A stretch of 64,000 nt of DNA from DASRAP01 sp964503275 (GTDB lineage Bacteria > Gemmatimonadota > Gemmatimonadetes > Gemmatimonadales > Gemmatimonadaceae): NCBI GenBank assembly GCA_964503275.1, contig CAZCZO010000012.1, forward strand, positions 31,171-95,170. Reading direction: 5' to 3'. A model generated the notes under the pieces. That model was given only the letters and a program-made list of their open reading frames with translations. It was not told where the DNA came from and did no database searches. Positions 40,031 through 48,790 of this stretch are shown here, piece by piece. Numbering within the stretch: position 1 is the stretch's first letter; each line of letters opens with the position of its first letter. The position numbers and the translations under genes are program-made.

Positions 40031-41307
40031 CGGGGGTCGCGCTCCCGGTGATGGAATCCGTTGGCGGCTGCACCGACGCGCCGGTGTTGCGCGAGCGTGG
40101 CCAGCGCGAGGTGTTCTGTGGGCTGACCAGCATCGTCTGGCTGCACCGCAAGCTGCAGGACGCGTTCTTCCTCGTGGTGGGGTCCCGGACCTGTGCACAC
40201 TTGGTCCAGTCGGCCGCCGGTGTGATGATCTTCGCCGAGCCGCGCTTCGCGACGGCGATCCTGCAGGACCGCGACCTCGCCGGGATGGCGGACTGCAACG
40301 ACGAGTTGGACCGCGTCGTTCGCGAGTTGCTCGCGCGGCGGCCCGACATCAGCACGCTGTTCCTCGTGGGCTCCTGCCCCTCGGAGGTCATCAAGCTGGA
40401 TCTCGCCACGGCCGCCGCGCGGTTGTCGCGCCAGTACGTCGGTTCGGTGCGGATCCTCAACTACTCCGGGAGCGGGATCGAGACGACGTTCACGCAGGGC
40501 GAGGATCTTTGCTTGAAGTCGCTGGTCCCCGAGATGCCGGTGACCGATGCGCCTGGCGTGCTCGTGGTCGGGACGGTCGCCGACATCGTCGAGGATCAGT
40601 TCACGCGGCTCTTCGCGCAGCTCGGTGTCGGGCCGGTCGCCTTCTTCCCGCCGCGGCGGGCCACGGCGTTGCCGGCGGTGGGGCCCAACACCCGGCTGCT
40701 GCTCGCGCAGCCGTTCGTGGGCGACACCGTGCGGGCCCTCCAAGCGCGGGGGGCCACGGTGCTCGAGGCGCCCTATCCCTTCGGCGTCGAAGGCACGGCC
40801 GCGTGGTGTCAGGCCGCGGCGCGGGCGGCCGGGATCGCCGAAACACACATCGACGCGGTGCTCGCGCCGCTCATCGCGCGGGCACGTACGGGCGTGGCGC
40901 GCTACGCCGAGCGGTTGCGCGGCAAGCGCATCACGTTCTTGCCGGACTCGCAACTCGAGCTCCCCCTCGCGCGCTTCCTCGCGCGCGAGTGCGGCATGCA
41001 GCTGGTGGAGGTCGGCACCCCGTACCTCGACCGTCAGACGGTGTCGTCCGAACTCGCGTTGCTGCCGAGCGACACGCGGCTGTCGGAGGGGCAGGATCTG
41101 GAGCGCCAGCTCGACCGCGTGCGGGCCGACGCTCCCGATCTGATCGTCTGTGGCTTGGGACTCGCGAATCCGCTCGAGGCCGAGGGCTACACCACCAAGT
41201 GGTCGATCGAGCTGGTCTTCACGCCGATCCACGGCTTCGATCAAGCGGCGGATCTGGCCGAACTCTTTGCGCGGCCGCTCGAGCGCCGCACGCGGCTCCA
41301 GGTGTGA
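40027..41307 (+). CDS. bchN: Dark-operative protochlorophyllide reductase subunit N
   Basis: 426-residue NifD-like subunit of the light-independent protochlorophyllide oxidoreductase. The three cysteine ligands of the NB-cluster are visible at Cys31 (REVFCGLTSIVWLH), Cys56 (GSRTCAHLVQSAAGV) and ~Cys117 (LVGSCPSEVIKLDL), with the same spacing as the Rhodobacter enzyme. It forms the catalytic heterotetramer with BchB, which reduces ring D using electrons from BchL. The ATG at 40027 overlaps bchF, and the upstream frame extension is a bchF shadow. Confidence 0.97.
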   Translation: MTGVALPVMESVGGCTDAPVLRERGQREVFCGLTSIVWLHRKLQDAFFLVVGSRTCAHLVQSAAGVMIFAEPRFATAILQDRDLAGMADCNDELDRVVRELLARRPDISTLFLVGSCPSEVIKLDLATAAARLSRQYVGSVRILNYSGSGIETTFTQGEDLCLKSLVPEMPVTDAPGVLVVGTVADIVEDQFTRLFAQLGVGPVAFFPPRRATALPAVGPNTRLLLAQPFVGDTVRALQARGATVLEAPYPFGVEGTAAWCQAAARAAGIAETHIDAVLAPLIARARTGVARYAERLRGKRITFLPDSQLELPLARFLARECGMQLVEVGTPYLDRQTVSSELALLPSDTRLSEGQDLERQLDRVRADAPDLIVCGLGLANPLEAEGYTTKWSIELVFTPIHGFDQAADLAELFARPLERRTRLQV

Positions 41308-41311
41308 CGCC

Positions 41312-42937
41312 ATGCAATTGACGCTGTGGACGTACGAGGGACCGCCGCATGTCGGCGCGATGCGCATCGCGACGTCGATGCGCGATGTGCACTATGTGCT
41401 GCACGCGCCGCAGGGGGACACCTACGCGGATCTGCTCTTCACGATGATCGAGCGCCGGGACACGCGTCCGCCCGTGACGTACACGACCTTCCAGGCCCGC
41501 GATCTGGGTGGCGACACGGCGGGCCTCGTGACCGACGCGGTCCAGCGGGCCTACGAGCGGTTCCGGCCGGCCGCGATGCTGGTCGGGGAGTCCTGCACCG
41601 CCGAGATCATCCAGGACCAGCCGGGGGCGCTCGCGCTCGGGATGCAGCTGCCGATCCCCGTCGTGCCACTCGAACTGCCGGCCTACTCCAAGAAGGAGAA
41701 CTGGGGCGCCAGCGAGACGTTCTATCACCTGGTGCGCACGCTGCTGTTGCCCATGGCGCCCGCGCCGGGGACGCCGCGCGCGCCGCGCGGAGAGCGTCCG
41801 CCGCGCGCGAACATCCTCGGGCCCGCGGCGCTCGGCTTCCGCACGCGCGACGACGTGCGCGAGGTGCGGGCGCTGCTGGCGAGCATCGGGGTCGAGACCT
41901 GGGTGGTGGCACCGGAGGGCGCGAGTGTGGCCGATCTCCAGCGCATCCCGGAGGCGGATCTCAACATCTGTCTCGTGCCTGAGGTGGCGCTCACCACGAC
42001 GAGCTGGCTGGAGCGCACCTTCAAGATGCCCTCGGTGCGGGTGGTGCCGATCGGCGTGGGTGCCACGCGCGACTTCATCGCCGCGGTCGGGACCGCGCTG
42101 GACCTCGATGTCTCCGCCGCGCTCACGGCCGAGAGCTCGCGACTCCCGTGGTATTCGCGCTCGGTGGACTCGACGTATCTGACCGGGAAGCGGGTCTTCG
42201 TGTTCGGGGATGGCACGCACGCCCTCGCGGCCGCGCGCATCGCCACGGAGGAGCTGGGCTTCACGGTCGTCGGTCTGGGGACCTACTCGCGCGAGTTCGC
42301 CCGCGAGGTGCGCGCGGCGGCGACGGCGCTCGGGCTCGAGGCCCTCATCAGCGATGACTATCTCGAGGTGGAGCGCGCGATCGCGGCCGTGCAGCCCGAG
42401 CTGGTCCTCGGCACCCAGATGGAGCGGCACATCGCCAAGCGGCAGGGCATTCCCTGCGCGGTGATCTCCGCGCCGTTCCATGTGCAGGACGTGCCGGCAC
42501 GGCATTCTCCGCAGATGGGGTGGGAGGGGGCCAACGTCATCTTCGACACCTGGGTGCACCCGCTCATGATGGGGCTCGAGGAGCATCTGCTGACGATGTT
42601 CCGCGAGGACTTCGAGTTCCGCGACGACTCGGCACCCTCACACCTGCACTCGGCAGGCCATGAGACGGAGATGCCGATGCGCGCCGGTCAGGCGCCGCCG
42701 GCCGACGCGGCAGCCGCCGTGGCGGTGGCGGGGACCACGGCCACCGTGGCGCCGGTCGAGGCGCCGGCGTCGACGCCACCGGTGTGGACGCCCGAAGCCG
42801 AGCAGGAGCTCGGGAAGATCCCGTTCTTCGTGCGGGGCAAGGTGCGGCGCAACACCGAGCGCTTCGCCGAGGGGCACGGGGTGCGGACGATCTCGGTCGA
42901 CACGATGTACGAGGCCAAGGCGCACTATGGCAAGTAA
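41312..42937 (+). CDS. bchB: Dark-operative protochlorophyllide reductase subunit B
   Basis: 541-residue partner of BchN. The N-terminus MQLTLWTYEGPPHVGAMRIA, the LVGESCTAEIIQDQPGAL segment supplying a cluster ligand, NILGPAALGFRTRDD, CAVISAPFHVQDVPARHSP and MGWEGANVIFDTWVHPLMMG identify it. After an Ala/Pro-rich linker (~455-495) comes the small C-terminal helical domain (WTPEAEQELGKIPFFVRGKV...). In the known structure that domain caps the substrate site. Four bases separate it from bchN, and the last 11 overlap bchH. Confidence 0.97.
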   Translation: MQLTLWTYEGPPHVGAMRIATSMRDVHYVLHAPQGDTYADLLFTMIERRDTRPPVTYTTFQARDLGGDTAGLVTDAVQRAYERFRPAAMLVGESCTAEIIQDQPGALALGMQLPIPVVPLELPAYSKKENWGASETFYHLVRTLLLPMAPAPGTPRAPRGERPPRANILGPAALGFRTRDDVREVRALLASIGVETWVVAPEGASVADLQRIPEADLNICLVPEVALTTTSWLERTFKMPSVRVVPIGVGATRDFIAAVGTALDLDVSAALTAESSRLPWYSRSVDSTYLTGKRVFVFGDGTHALAAARIATEELGFTVVGLGTYSREFAREVRAAATALGLEALISDDYLEVERAIAAVQPELVLGTQMERHIAKRQGIPCAVISAPFHVQDVPARHSPQMGWEGANVIFDTWVHPLMMGLEEHLLTMFREDFEFRDDSAPSHLHSAGHETEMPMRAGQAPPADAAAAVAVAGTTATVAPVEAPASTPPVWTPEAEQELGKIPFFVRGKVRRNTERFAEGHGVRTISVDTMYEAKAHYGK

Positions 42938-45900
42938 GCCCTCGGAGGTCGCGGTGCGGGTGGTGCTCGTCACCTTGGACGCGCACTTGGCCGGCGCGTT
43001 CGAGCGCGCCCGTGCGATGTTGCGTCGCGACCTGCCGGGGCTCGACCTGCGGATGCACGTCGCGGCGGAGTATCAGGCCGATGCGGCGGCGGCGGAGCGG
43101 GCGCGCGCGGACATCGCCCACGCGGATTTCATCGTCGCGACGCAGCTGTTCACCGAGGAATCGGCCGGGCCGGTGAAGGACGCGATCGTGGCGCGCCGTG
43201 ACTCGGCCGACGCCATCTGCTGTGCGCTGTGTGTGCCGGAGCTCGTGCGCTGTACGCGCATCGGCCGGTTCGACATGGGCGCGGAGCGGTCCGTGTTCTC
43301 GCCGCTCGGGATCCTCAAGAAGTTGCGGGGCGAGCGCAAGGACGGGCGCTCCAGTGGCGAGCGGCAGATGACGATGCTGCGGCAGCTGCCGAAGCTGCTG
43401 AAGTTCATCCCAGGGGCGGCGCAGGATGTGCGGGCGTATTTCCTGGCGATCCAGTATTGGCTGGGCGGCTCGGATCACAACATCGCCAACATGCTGCGCA
43501 TGATGCTCGACCGGTACGCCGCCGGCCCGCGTCAGCGGCTGCGGGGGACGCTGTCGGTCGGCGAGCCGGTGGAATATCCCGACGTCGGCGTGTATCACCC
43601 GGACCTCCCCGGGGCGCGCATCGCGTCGCGCGTGAGCGATCTGCCGCCCGGCGGGAGTGCCGGGACGGTGGGACTGCTCCTGGGGCGCTCGTATCTGCTC
43701 GCGGGCAACACGGCGCACTACGACGCCGTGATCCGCGCCTGTGAGGCCAGAGGGCTCCGCACGGTGCCGGTGTTCGCCTCGGGGCTCGATGCGCGGCCCG
43801 CGATCTCGGCCTACTTCCGCGGCGCGGTCAGCGGGACCGCGACGCGTCCGCCGGCCCGCGGTGACGCCCCGGCGCCGCTCGATGCGCTGCTGAACCTCAC
43901 CGGGTTCTCGTTGGTCGGCGGTCCGGCGTACAATGACAGCGAGGCGGCCCGTGCGGTGCTCGCGACGCTCGACGTGCCGTACGTGGTGGCGCCGTCGCTG
44001 GAGTTCCAGCGCATCGACGAATGGCGGGACGACGCACGCGGGCTCAACCCGCTGCAGGCCACGCTGCAGGTCGCGATCCCGGAGCTGGATGGCGCGACGA
44101 ACCCGGTGGTGTTCGGCGGGCGCACGGTGGGCAAGGCGGGTGAGGCCGAGGGCGAGTCCGCGCCGATCCCGGAGCGCATCGAGCGCTTGGCCGACCGCGT
44201 GGCGCGCTTGGCGCGGCTCCGGCGCACGCCGCACCGGGACCGCAAGGTCGCGATCATCCTCTTCAATTTCCCGCCGAACGCCGGCAACACGGGGAGCGCG
44301 GCGTACCTGGGGGTGTTCGAGTCGCTGCAGCGCACGCTCGCGGGCATGGCCGAGGCGGGCTACACGGTGGAGCTGCCGGCCTCGCCCGACGCGCTGCGGC
44401 TGCGTATCACCGAGGGCAATGCACAACGCTACGGCGCCCCGGCGAATGTGGCGACGCGCATCCCCGTGGACGATCATGTGCGCCGCGAGCCGTATCTGGC
44501 CGAGATCGAACGGACCTGGGGGCCCGCGCCGGGCCGACAGTTGAGCGATGGCCGCTCGCTGTTCGTCATGGGCGAGCACTTCGGCAACGTGTTCGTGGGC
44601 GTACAGCCGGCCTTCGGTTGGGAAGGCGATCCGATGCGCTTGCTGTTCGAAGGCAACTTCGCGCCGACGCATGCGTTCAGCGCGTTCTACCGCTGGCTGC
44701 GGGAGGACTACGACGCGGACGTCGTGCTGCACTTCGGGACGCACGGGGCACTGGAGTTCATGCCGGGCAAGCAGGTCGGCCTCTCGGACAAGTGCTGGCC
44801 CGAGCGATTGATCGGCGATCTGCCCAATGTGTACCTGTATGCCTCGAACAACTCGTCCGAGGGTACGATGGCCAAGCGGCGCGGCCTCGCGACGCTGGTG
44901 TCGTACCTGACGCCGCCGATCGCCAACGCCGGCCTGTACAAGGAGCTCGCGGCACTGAAGGCGTCGGTCGACCGGTTCCGGCAGCGCGATGCGGGCGCGG
45001 AGGCCAGCGATCCGTTGGTGCGCATGATCCAGGAGCAGGGGGCGGCCCTGGCGCTCTGCGCGGGGGCGCCCACCTGGCCTGCGGACGCGGTCGTGGCGGA
45101 GGTGGACCGGCTGCGCGAGCGGCTGCTGGAGCTGGAACAGTCGCTGATCCCCATCGGGTTGCATGTCGTGGGCGAGGGGATGTCCCCGGCCGCGCGGGTC
45201 GACACGTTGTCCGAGATCGCGCGGTTGCCGCGCCCGGAGCTCGGGCTCCCGTCGCTCCTCGAGGCGATCGGCGGCGAGTCGCCGCGCGGTGAGCGGCTCG
45301 AGATCGCCGAACGCGGCGCGCGCAAGGTGGTCGAGACCATCGTCGAGAAGGGCTCGTCGGCCTGGGCACGCGATGCGTTGGCACGCGACGGCTGGGTCCG
45401 GCACACGCTGGCCTTCGAGAGCCGCGACCTGAAGGTCCTCAAGCAGGTCATCGACGAGCTCGCGCGGCTCGATGCGTTGCTCCGGGAGGATCACGAGTTG
45501 CCGGGGCTGCTGCGCGCGCTCGATGCCCGCTATGTGCTGCCGGCGCCGGGGGGCGATCTGCTGCGGTCACCGAACGTGCTCCCGACGGGCCGCAACATCT
45601 ACGGGTTCGATCCCTACAAGGTGCCGAGCGCGTTCGCGATGCTGGAGGGCCGTGCGCGAGCGGAGTTGCTGCTCGCGCGCCATATGGAGGCGGGCAACGC
45701 GCTCCCGGAGACCGTGGCGTTCGTGCTCTGGGGCACCGACAACATGAAGAGCGAGGGGGTCCCGCTCGCGGAGTGTCTCGCCTTGATGGGCGCGGCGCCG
45801 CGCTTCGATGCCGTGGGGCGACTCTGCGGGGCGCGCCTCATCCCGCTCGAACAGCTCGGGCGGCCGCGCGTGGATGTCGTGATCACGCTGTCGGGGATCT

Positions 45901-46778
45901 TCCGCGATCTGTTGCCCTTGCAGGTCAAGCTCCTGGCCGAGGCCGCGCTGCTGGCGTCGCGGGCGGACGAGCCCGAGGACCGGAACTTCCTGCGCAAGCA
46001 CACGCTGGCGCATATGGCGGCGCTGGGCGTGGACCTCGAGACCGCCGCGCTGCGCGTGTTCTCGAACGCCGACGGCGCGTACGGCTCGAACGTGAACCTG
46101 CTGATCGACACGGGCACCTGGCAGGACAAGGACGAGCTCGCCGAGCAGTTCGTGCGTCGCAAGTCGTTCGCCTATGGGGCGGATGGGCGCACCGCGCCCC
46201 AGGCGGCCGTGTTCACACGGGCGCTCGGCACCGCGGCGCTGAGCTTCCAGAACCTGGACTCGGTCGAGCTCGGTGCCACCGACATCGACCAGTATGTCGA
46301 GTCGCTGGGGGGGATGCATCGTGTGATCGAGCGGGAGCGCGGCGCGACGGTGGCCTGCTATGTGGGCGACCACACGGGGGCGTCGGGCAAGGTGCGGACC
46401 CTCGACGAGCAGGTCGCGTTGGAGACCCGGACCAAGTTGCTCAATCCGAAGTGGTTCGAGGCCCAGATCGCCTGCGGCTACGAAGGGGTGCGCAACATCG
46501 CCGGGCACGTGACGACGACGATGGGCTGGTCGGCGACGACCGAGTCGGTGCCGGCCTGGGTGTATCAGGACGTGACCAAGCAGTTCGTGCTGGACGCGGC
46601 GATGCGTGAGCGGCTCGCCGCGTTGAACGCCAATGCCGCGTCGGGGATCGCGCAGCGGCTGCTGGAGGCCAGCGACCGCGGGTTCTGGCAGCCCGATGCC
46701 GAGACGCTGGCGGCGTTGCGGGCGGCCAGTGCGGAGTTGGAGGATCGGTTGGAAGGGGTATTCGCGAAGGCGTCGTAG
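42927..46778 (+). CDS. bchH: Magnesium chelatase subunit H
   Basis: 1283-residue porphyrin-binding subunit of Mg-chelatase (CobN/BchH family), which diverts protoporphyrin IX to the Mg branch. Typical segments are IAHADFIVATQLFTEESAGP, GSDHNIANMLRMMLDRYA, VAIILFNFPPNAGNTGSAAY, VLHFGTHGALEFMPGKQVGL, NSSEGTMAKRR and the C-terminal LNPKWFEAQIACGYEGVRNI. The ATG at 42927 (MASKPSEVAVRV) sits inside the end of bchB. Its partners BchI and BchD are not in the window. Confidence 0.97.
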   Translation: MASKPSEVAVRVVLVTLDAHLAGAFERARAMLRRDLPGLDLRMHVAAEYQADAAAAERARADIAHADFIVATQLFTEESAGPVKDAIVARRDSADAICCALCVPELVRCTRIGRFDMGAERSVFSPLGILKKLRGERKDGRSSGERQMTMLRQLPKLLKFIPGAAQDVRAYFLAIQYWLGGSDHNIANMLRMMLDRYAAGPRQRLRGTLSVGEPVEYPDVGVYHPDLPGARIASRVSDLPPGGSAGTVGLLLGRSYLLAGNTAHYDAVIRACEARGLRTVPVFASGLDARPAISAYFRGAVSGTATRPPARGDAPAPLDALLNLTGFSLVGGPAYNDSEAARAVLATLDVPYVVAPSLEFQRIDEWRDDARGLNPLQATLQVAIPELDGATNPVVFGGRTVGKAGEAEGESAPIPERIERLADRVARLARLRRTPHRDRKVAIILFNFPPNAGNTGSAAYLGVFESLQRTLAGMAEAGYTVELPASPDALRLRITEGNAQRYGAPANVATRIPVDDHVRREPYLAEIERTWGPAPGRQLSDGRSLFVMGEHFGNVFVGVQPAFGWEGDPMRLLFEGNFAPTHAFSAFYRWLREDYDADVVLHFGTHGALEFMPGKQVGLSDKCWPERLIGDLPNVYLYASNNSSEGTMAKRRGLATLVSYLTPPIANAGLYKELAALKASVDRFRQRDAGAEASDPLVRMIQEQGAALALCAGAPTWPADAVVAEVDRLRERLLELEQSLIPIGLHVVGEGMSPAARVDTLSEIARLPRPELGLPSLLEAIGGESPRGERLEIAERGARKVVETIVEKGSSAWARDALARDGWVRHTLAFESRDLKVLKQVIDELARLDALLREDHELPGLLRALDARYVLPAPGGDLLRSPNVLPTGRNIYGFDPYKVPSAFAMLEGRARAELLLARHMEAGNALPETVAFVLWGTDNMKSEGVPLAECLALMGAAPRFDAVGRLCGARLIPLEQLGRPRVDVVITLSGIFRDLLPLQVKLLAEAALLASRADEPEDRNFLRKHTLAHMAALGVDLETAALRVFSNADGAYGSNVNLLIDTGTWQDKDELAEQFVRRKSFAYGADGRTAPQAAVFTRALGTAALSFQNLDSVELGATDIDQYVESLGGMHRVIERERGATVACYVGDHTGASGKVRTLDEQVALETRTKLLNPKWFEAQIACGYEGVRNIAGHVTTTMGWSATTESVPAWVYQDVTKQFVLDAAMRERLAALNANAASGIAQRLLEASDRGFWQPDAETLAALRAASAELEDRLEGVFAKAS

Positions 46779-46809
46779 GTGTGCAGGACTGACTCCACAG
46801 AGGTGTGAT

Positions 46810-47709
46810 GTGACGATCGGTACCCGATTGCCGGTATTGTCCGGCCGAGAGGACGGCGAGGGTTCGCTGCAGGTGCATCTGGATCCCAACGAGAAGATCG
46901 ATGGGACGCTGGTCCTCGCCGTGTACGGCAAGGGCGGCATCGGCAAGAGCACGACATCATCGAATCTGTCGGCGGCGCTCTCGCACCTGGGCAAGCGCGT
47001 GTTGCAGATCGGCTGCGACCCCAAGCACGACTCGACCTTCACGCTGACCAAACGGATGGTGCCGACGGTCATCGACACGCTCGAGACCGTGGACTTCCAC
47101 AGCGAGGAGCTGCGGGTCGAGGACTTCGTGTACGAGGGCTACAACGGCGTGATGTGCGTGGAGGCCGGCGGGCCGCCGGCGGGCACCGGCTGCGGCGGCT
47201 ACGTCGTCGGGCAGACGGTCAAGCTGCTCAAGGAACACCATCTGCTGGAAGAGACCGATGTGGTCATCTTCGACGTGCTCGGCGATGTGGTCTGCGGCGG
47301 ATTCGCCGCACCGCTGCAGCACGCGCATCGCTGCCTGATCGTCACCGCGAACGACTTCGACTCGATCTTCGCGATGAACCGCATCGTGGCGGCCATCCAG
47401 GCCAAGGCGCGGAACTACAAGGTGCGGATCGGCGGCGTGGTCGCGAACCGCTCGGCGGACACGGACCAGATCGATCGGTTCAATGACCGGGTGGGCCTGA
47501 CCTTGGCGGCGCACTTCCCCGACCTGGACGCGATCCGCCGTTCACGCCTCAAGAAGTGCACGATCTTCGAGATGGAGGCGACCCCGGGGGTGGCCGAGGT
47601 GCAGCAGGAGTATCTCAAGTTGGCGCAGCGTATGATCGATGGCGTGGATCCGCTGCTGGTGGAGCCGCTCAAGGACCGCGAGATCTTCGACCTGTTGGGC
47701 TACGATTGA
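46810..47709 (+). CDS. bchL: Dark-operative protochlorophyllide reductase iron-sulfur ATPase BchL
   Basis: 299-residue NifH-like ATPase that forms a homodimer with a shared 4Fe-4S cluster and passes electrons to BchNB. The P-loop is VYGKGGIGKSTTSSNL. The two cluster cysteines are in GPPAGTGCGG and VLGDVVCGGFAAPL, and the switch motif is IGCDPKHDSTFTL. The GTG at 46810 follows AGAGG by six bases. The cluster is oxygen-sensitive, a limitation for an organism that also depends on O2-requiring AcsF. The 31-bp gap after bchH is the only break in the first half of the operon. Confidence 0.97.
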   Translation: MTIGTRLPVLSGREDGEGSLQVHLDPNEKIDGTLVLAVYGKGGIGKSTTSSNLSAALSHLGKRVLQIGCDPKHDSTFTLTKRMVPTVIDTLETVDFHSEELRVEDFVYEGYNGVMCVEAGGPPAGTGCGGYVVGQTVKLLKEHHLLEETDVVIFDVLGDVVCGGFAAPLQHAHRCLIVTANDFDSIFAMNRIVAAIQAKARNYKVRIGGVVANRSADTDQIDRFNDRVGLTLAAHFPDLDAIRRSRLKKCTIFEMEATPGVAEVQQEYLKLAQRMIDGVDPLLVEPLKDREIFDLLGYD

Positions 47710-48467
47710 TGACGCCACCGGCTGAGCAGATGTCCGCGCCCGTGACGGGCCAGGGAGCGGCGTCGAGCTACGTGGACCGACGGGCGTGGCTCCAGCGGTA
47801 TTTCGACCGCACGGCGGCGGATGCCTGGGCGGCGCTGACCTCGGATGCGCCCGTCAGCGGCGTGCGGCAGAAGGTGCGGCAGGGACGGGCGCAGATGGCG
47901 GAGCTGCTGCTCGGTTGGTTGCCGTCGAACCTGACCGGGCGCCGGGTGCTCGACGCGGGCTGTGGCACCGGGTTGCTGGCGGTCGAGTTGGCGCGCCGGG
48001 GCGCGGACGTCTGCGCAATCGATCTCTCGCCCACGCTGGTGGACTTGGCCAAGCAGCGGCTCGGGGACAGCCAGCTGCGTGGGCGCATCGACTTCCGCGC
48101 CGGCGACATGCTCGACGATGCGCTGGGATCCTTCGACCACGTCGTGGCGATGGATTCGCTGATCCACTACGACGCGCCGGACATCGCGGGGTCGTTGGGA
48201 CGCCTGGCCGCGCGCACCCGGACGTCGATGGTCGTGACCTTCGCGCCCCGGACGCCGGTGCTCGCCACGATGCACGCGCTCGGGGGACTGTTCCCGCGAC
48301 GCGACCGGGCGCCCCGGATCGTGCCCGTAGCGCCCGCGACGCTCCAGCGACAGATTCGCTCCAGTGCGGCGTGCGCCGACTGGGTCTGGCAGCGGAGCCA
48401 GCGCGTGGCCACGGGATTCTATGTCTCGCAGGGCCTTGAGCTCGTGCGGGGGGGAGCGAAGGGATGA
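47709..48467 (+). CDS. bchM: Mg-protoporphyrin IX O-methyltransferase BchM
   Basis: 252-residue SAM methyltransferase that methylates the ring-C propionate of Mg-protoporphyrin IX. RAWLQRYFDRTAADAWAALT and VRQKVRQGRAQMAELLLGWL are typical of the family's N-terminus. Motif I is RRVLDAGCGTGLLAVELARR, with FDHVVAMDSLIHYDAPDI following. The start codon shares bases with the bchL stop (TGATG), and the stop overlaps orf108. Confidence 0.96.
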   Translation: MTPPAEQMSAPVTGQGAASSYVDRRAWLQRYFDRTAADAWAALTSDAPVSGVRQKVRQGRAQMAELLLGWLPSNLTGRRVLDAGCGTGLLAVELARRGADVCAIDLSPTLVDLAKQRLGDSQLRGRIDFRAGDMLDDALGSFDHVVAMDSLIHYDAPDIAGSLGRLAARTRTSMVVTFAPRTPVLATMHALGGLFPRRDRAPRIVPVAPATLQRQIRSSAACADWVWQRSQRVATGFYVSQGLELVRGGAKG

Positions 48468-48790
48468 ACGGATGGATGGTCGGTGGGATCGCGCTGGTGT
48501 TGCTCGCCGTCTGGATCGGATGGCGGCGCCGGGTGACCGTGCCGTGCGAGCTCGATCTCGCGGCGACCGAGGACACGTTCCACGCGCACGTGTCGCTGAA
48601 TGGGGTGCAGGTGAATGAGGGCGACTCGGTGCTGGTGCATCGGGCGCCGACGCGGATCGCCTTGGGGAGCACGCAGCGGCTCAGCTCGACGGCCACCGTG
48701 TCCCAGGCCAGCTGGCCACGACGGGTGCTGGTGCGGGTGCTCGGCACCAGTGGCATCACGGATCTCTACGAGGTGGGTTTCGAGGGATGA
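48464..48790 (+). CDS. Uncharacterised 108-residue membrane-anchored protein within bch operon
   Basis: I do not recognise this protein. One hydrophobic helix near the N-terminus (GGIALVLLAVWIGW) is followed by RRR, which by the positive-inside rule places the ~85-residue beta-rich remainder in the cytoplasm. The remainder (FHAHVSLNGVQVNEGDSVLV, then HRAPTRIALGS) looks like a small beta-barrel or Ig-like domain. It overlaps bchM and acsF by four bases on each side, so it is translated with them and must be expressed with the pigment enzymes. A role with AcsF, as an assembly or cyclase accessory factor, or in LH-RC is possible but unproven. Confidence 0.8.
   Translation: MNGWMVGGIALVLLAVWIGWRRRVTVPCELDLAATEDTFHAHVSLNGVQVNEGDSVLVHRAPTRIALGSTQRLSSTATVSQASWPRRVLVRVLGTSGITDLYEVGFEG

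Noticed and set aside
42564..45494. 976-residue minus-strand open frame across bchB/bchH
   Set aside because: It is opposite bchH, which has conserved motifs throughout. The antisense product is Arg/Pro/His-rich low complexity, as expected from a high-GC shadow frame.
46780..46799. TGTG-N12-CACA dyad in the bchH-bchL gap as another PpsR site
   Set aside because: The spacing between TGT and ACA is 14, not 12, it does not share the CGTCA/TTGACA arms, and it lies inside an operon rather than at a promoter.
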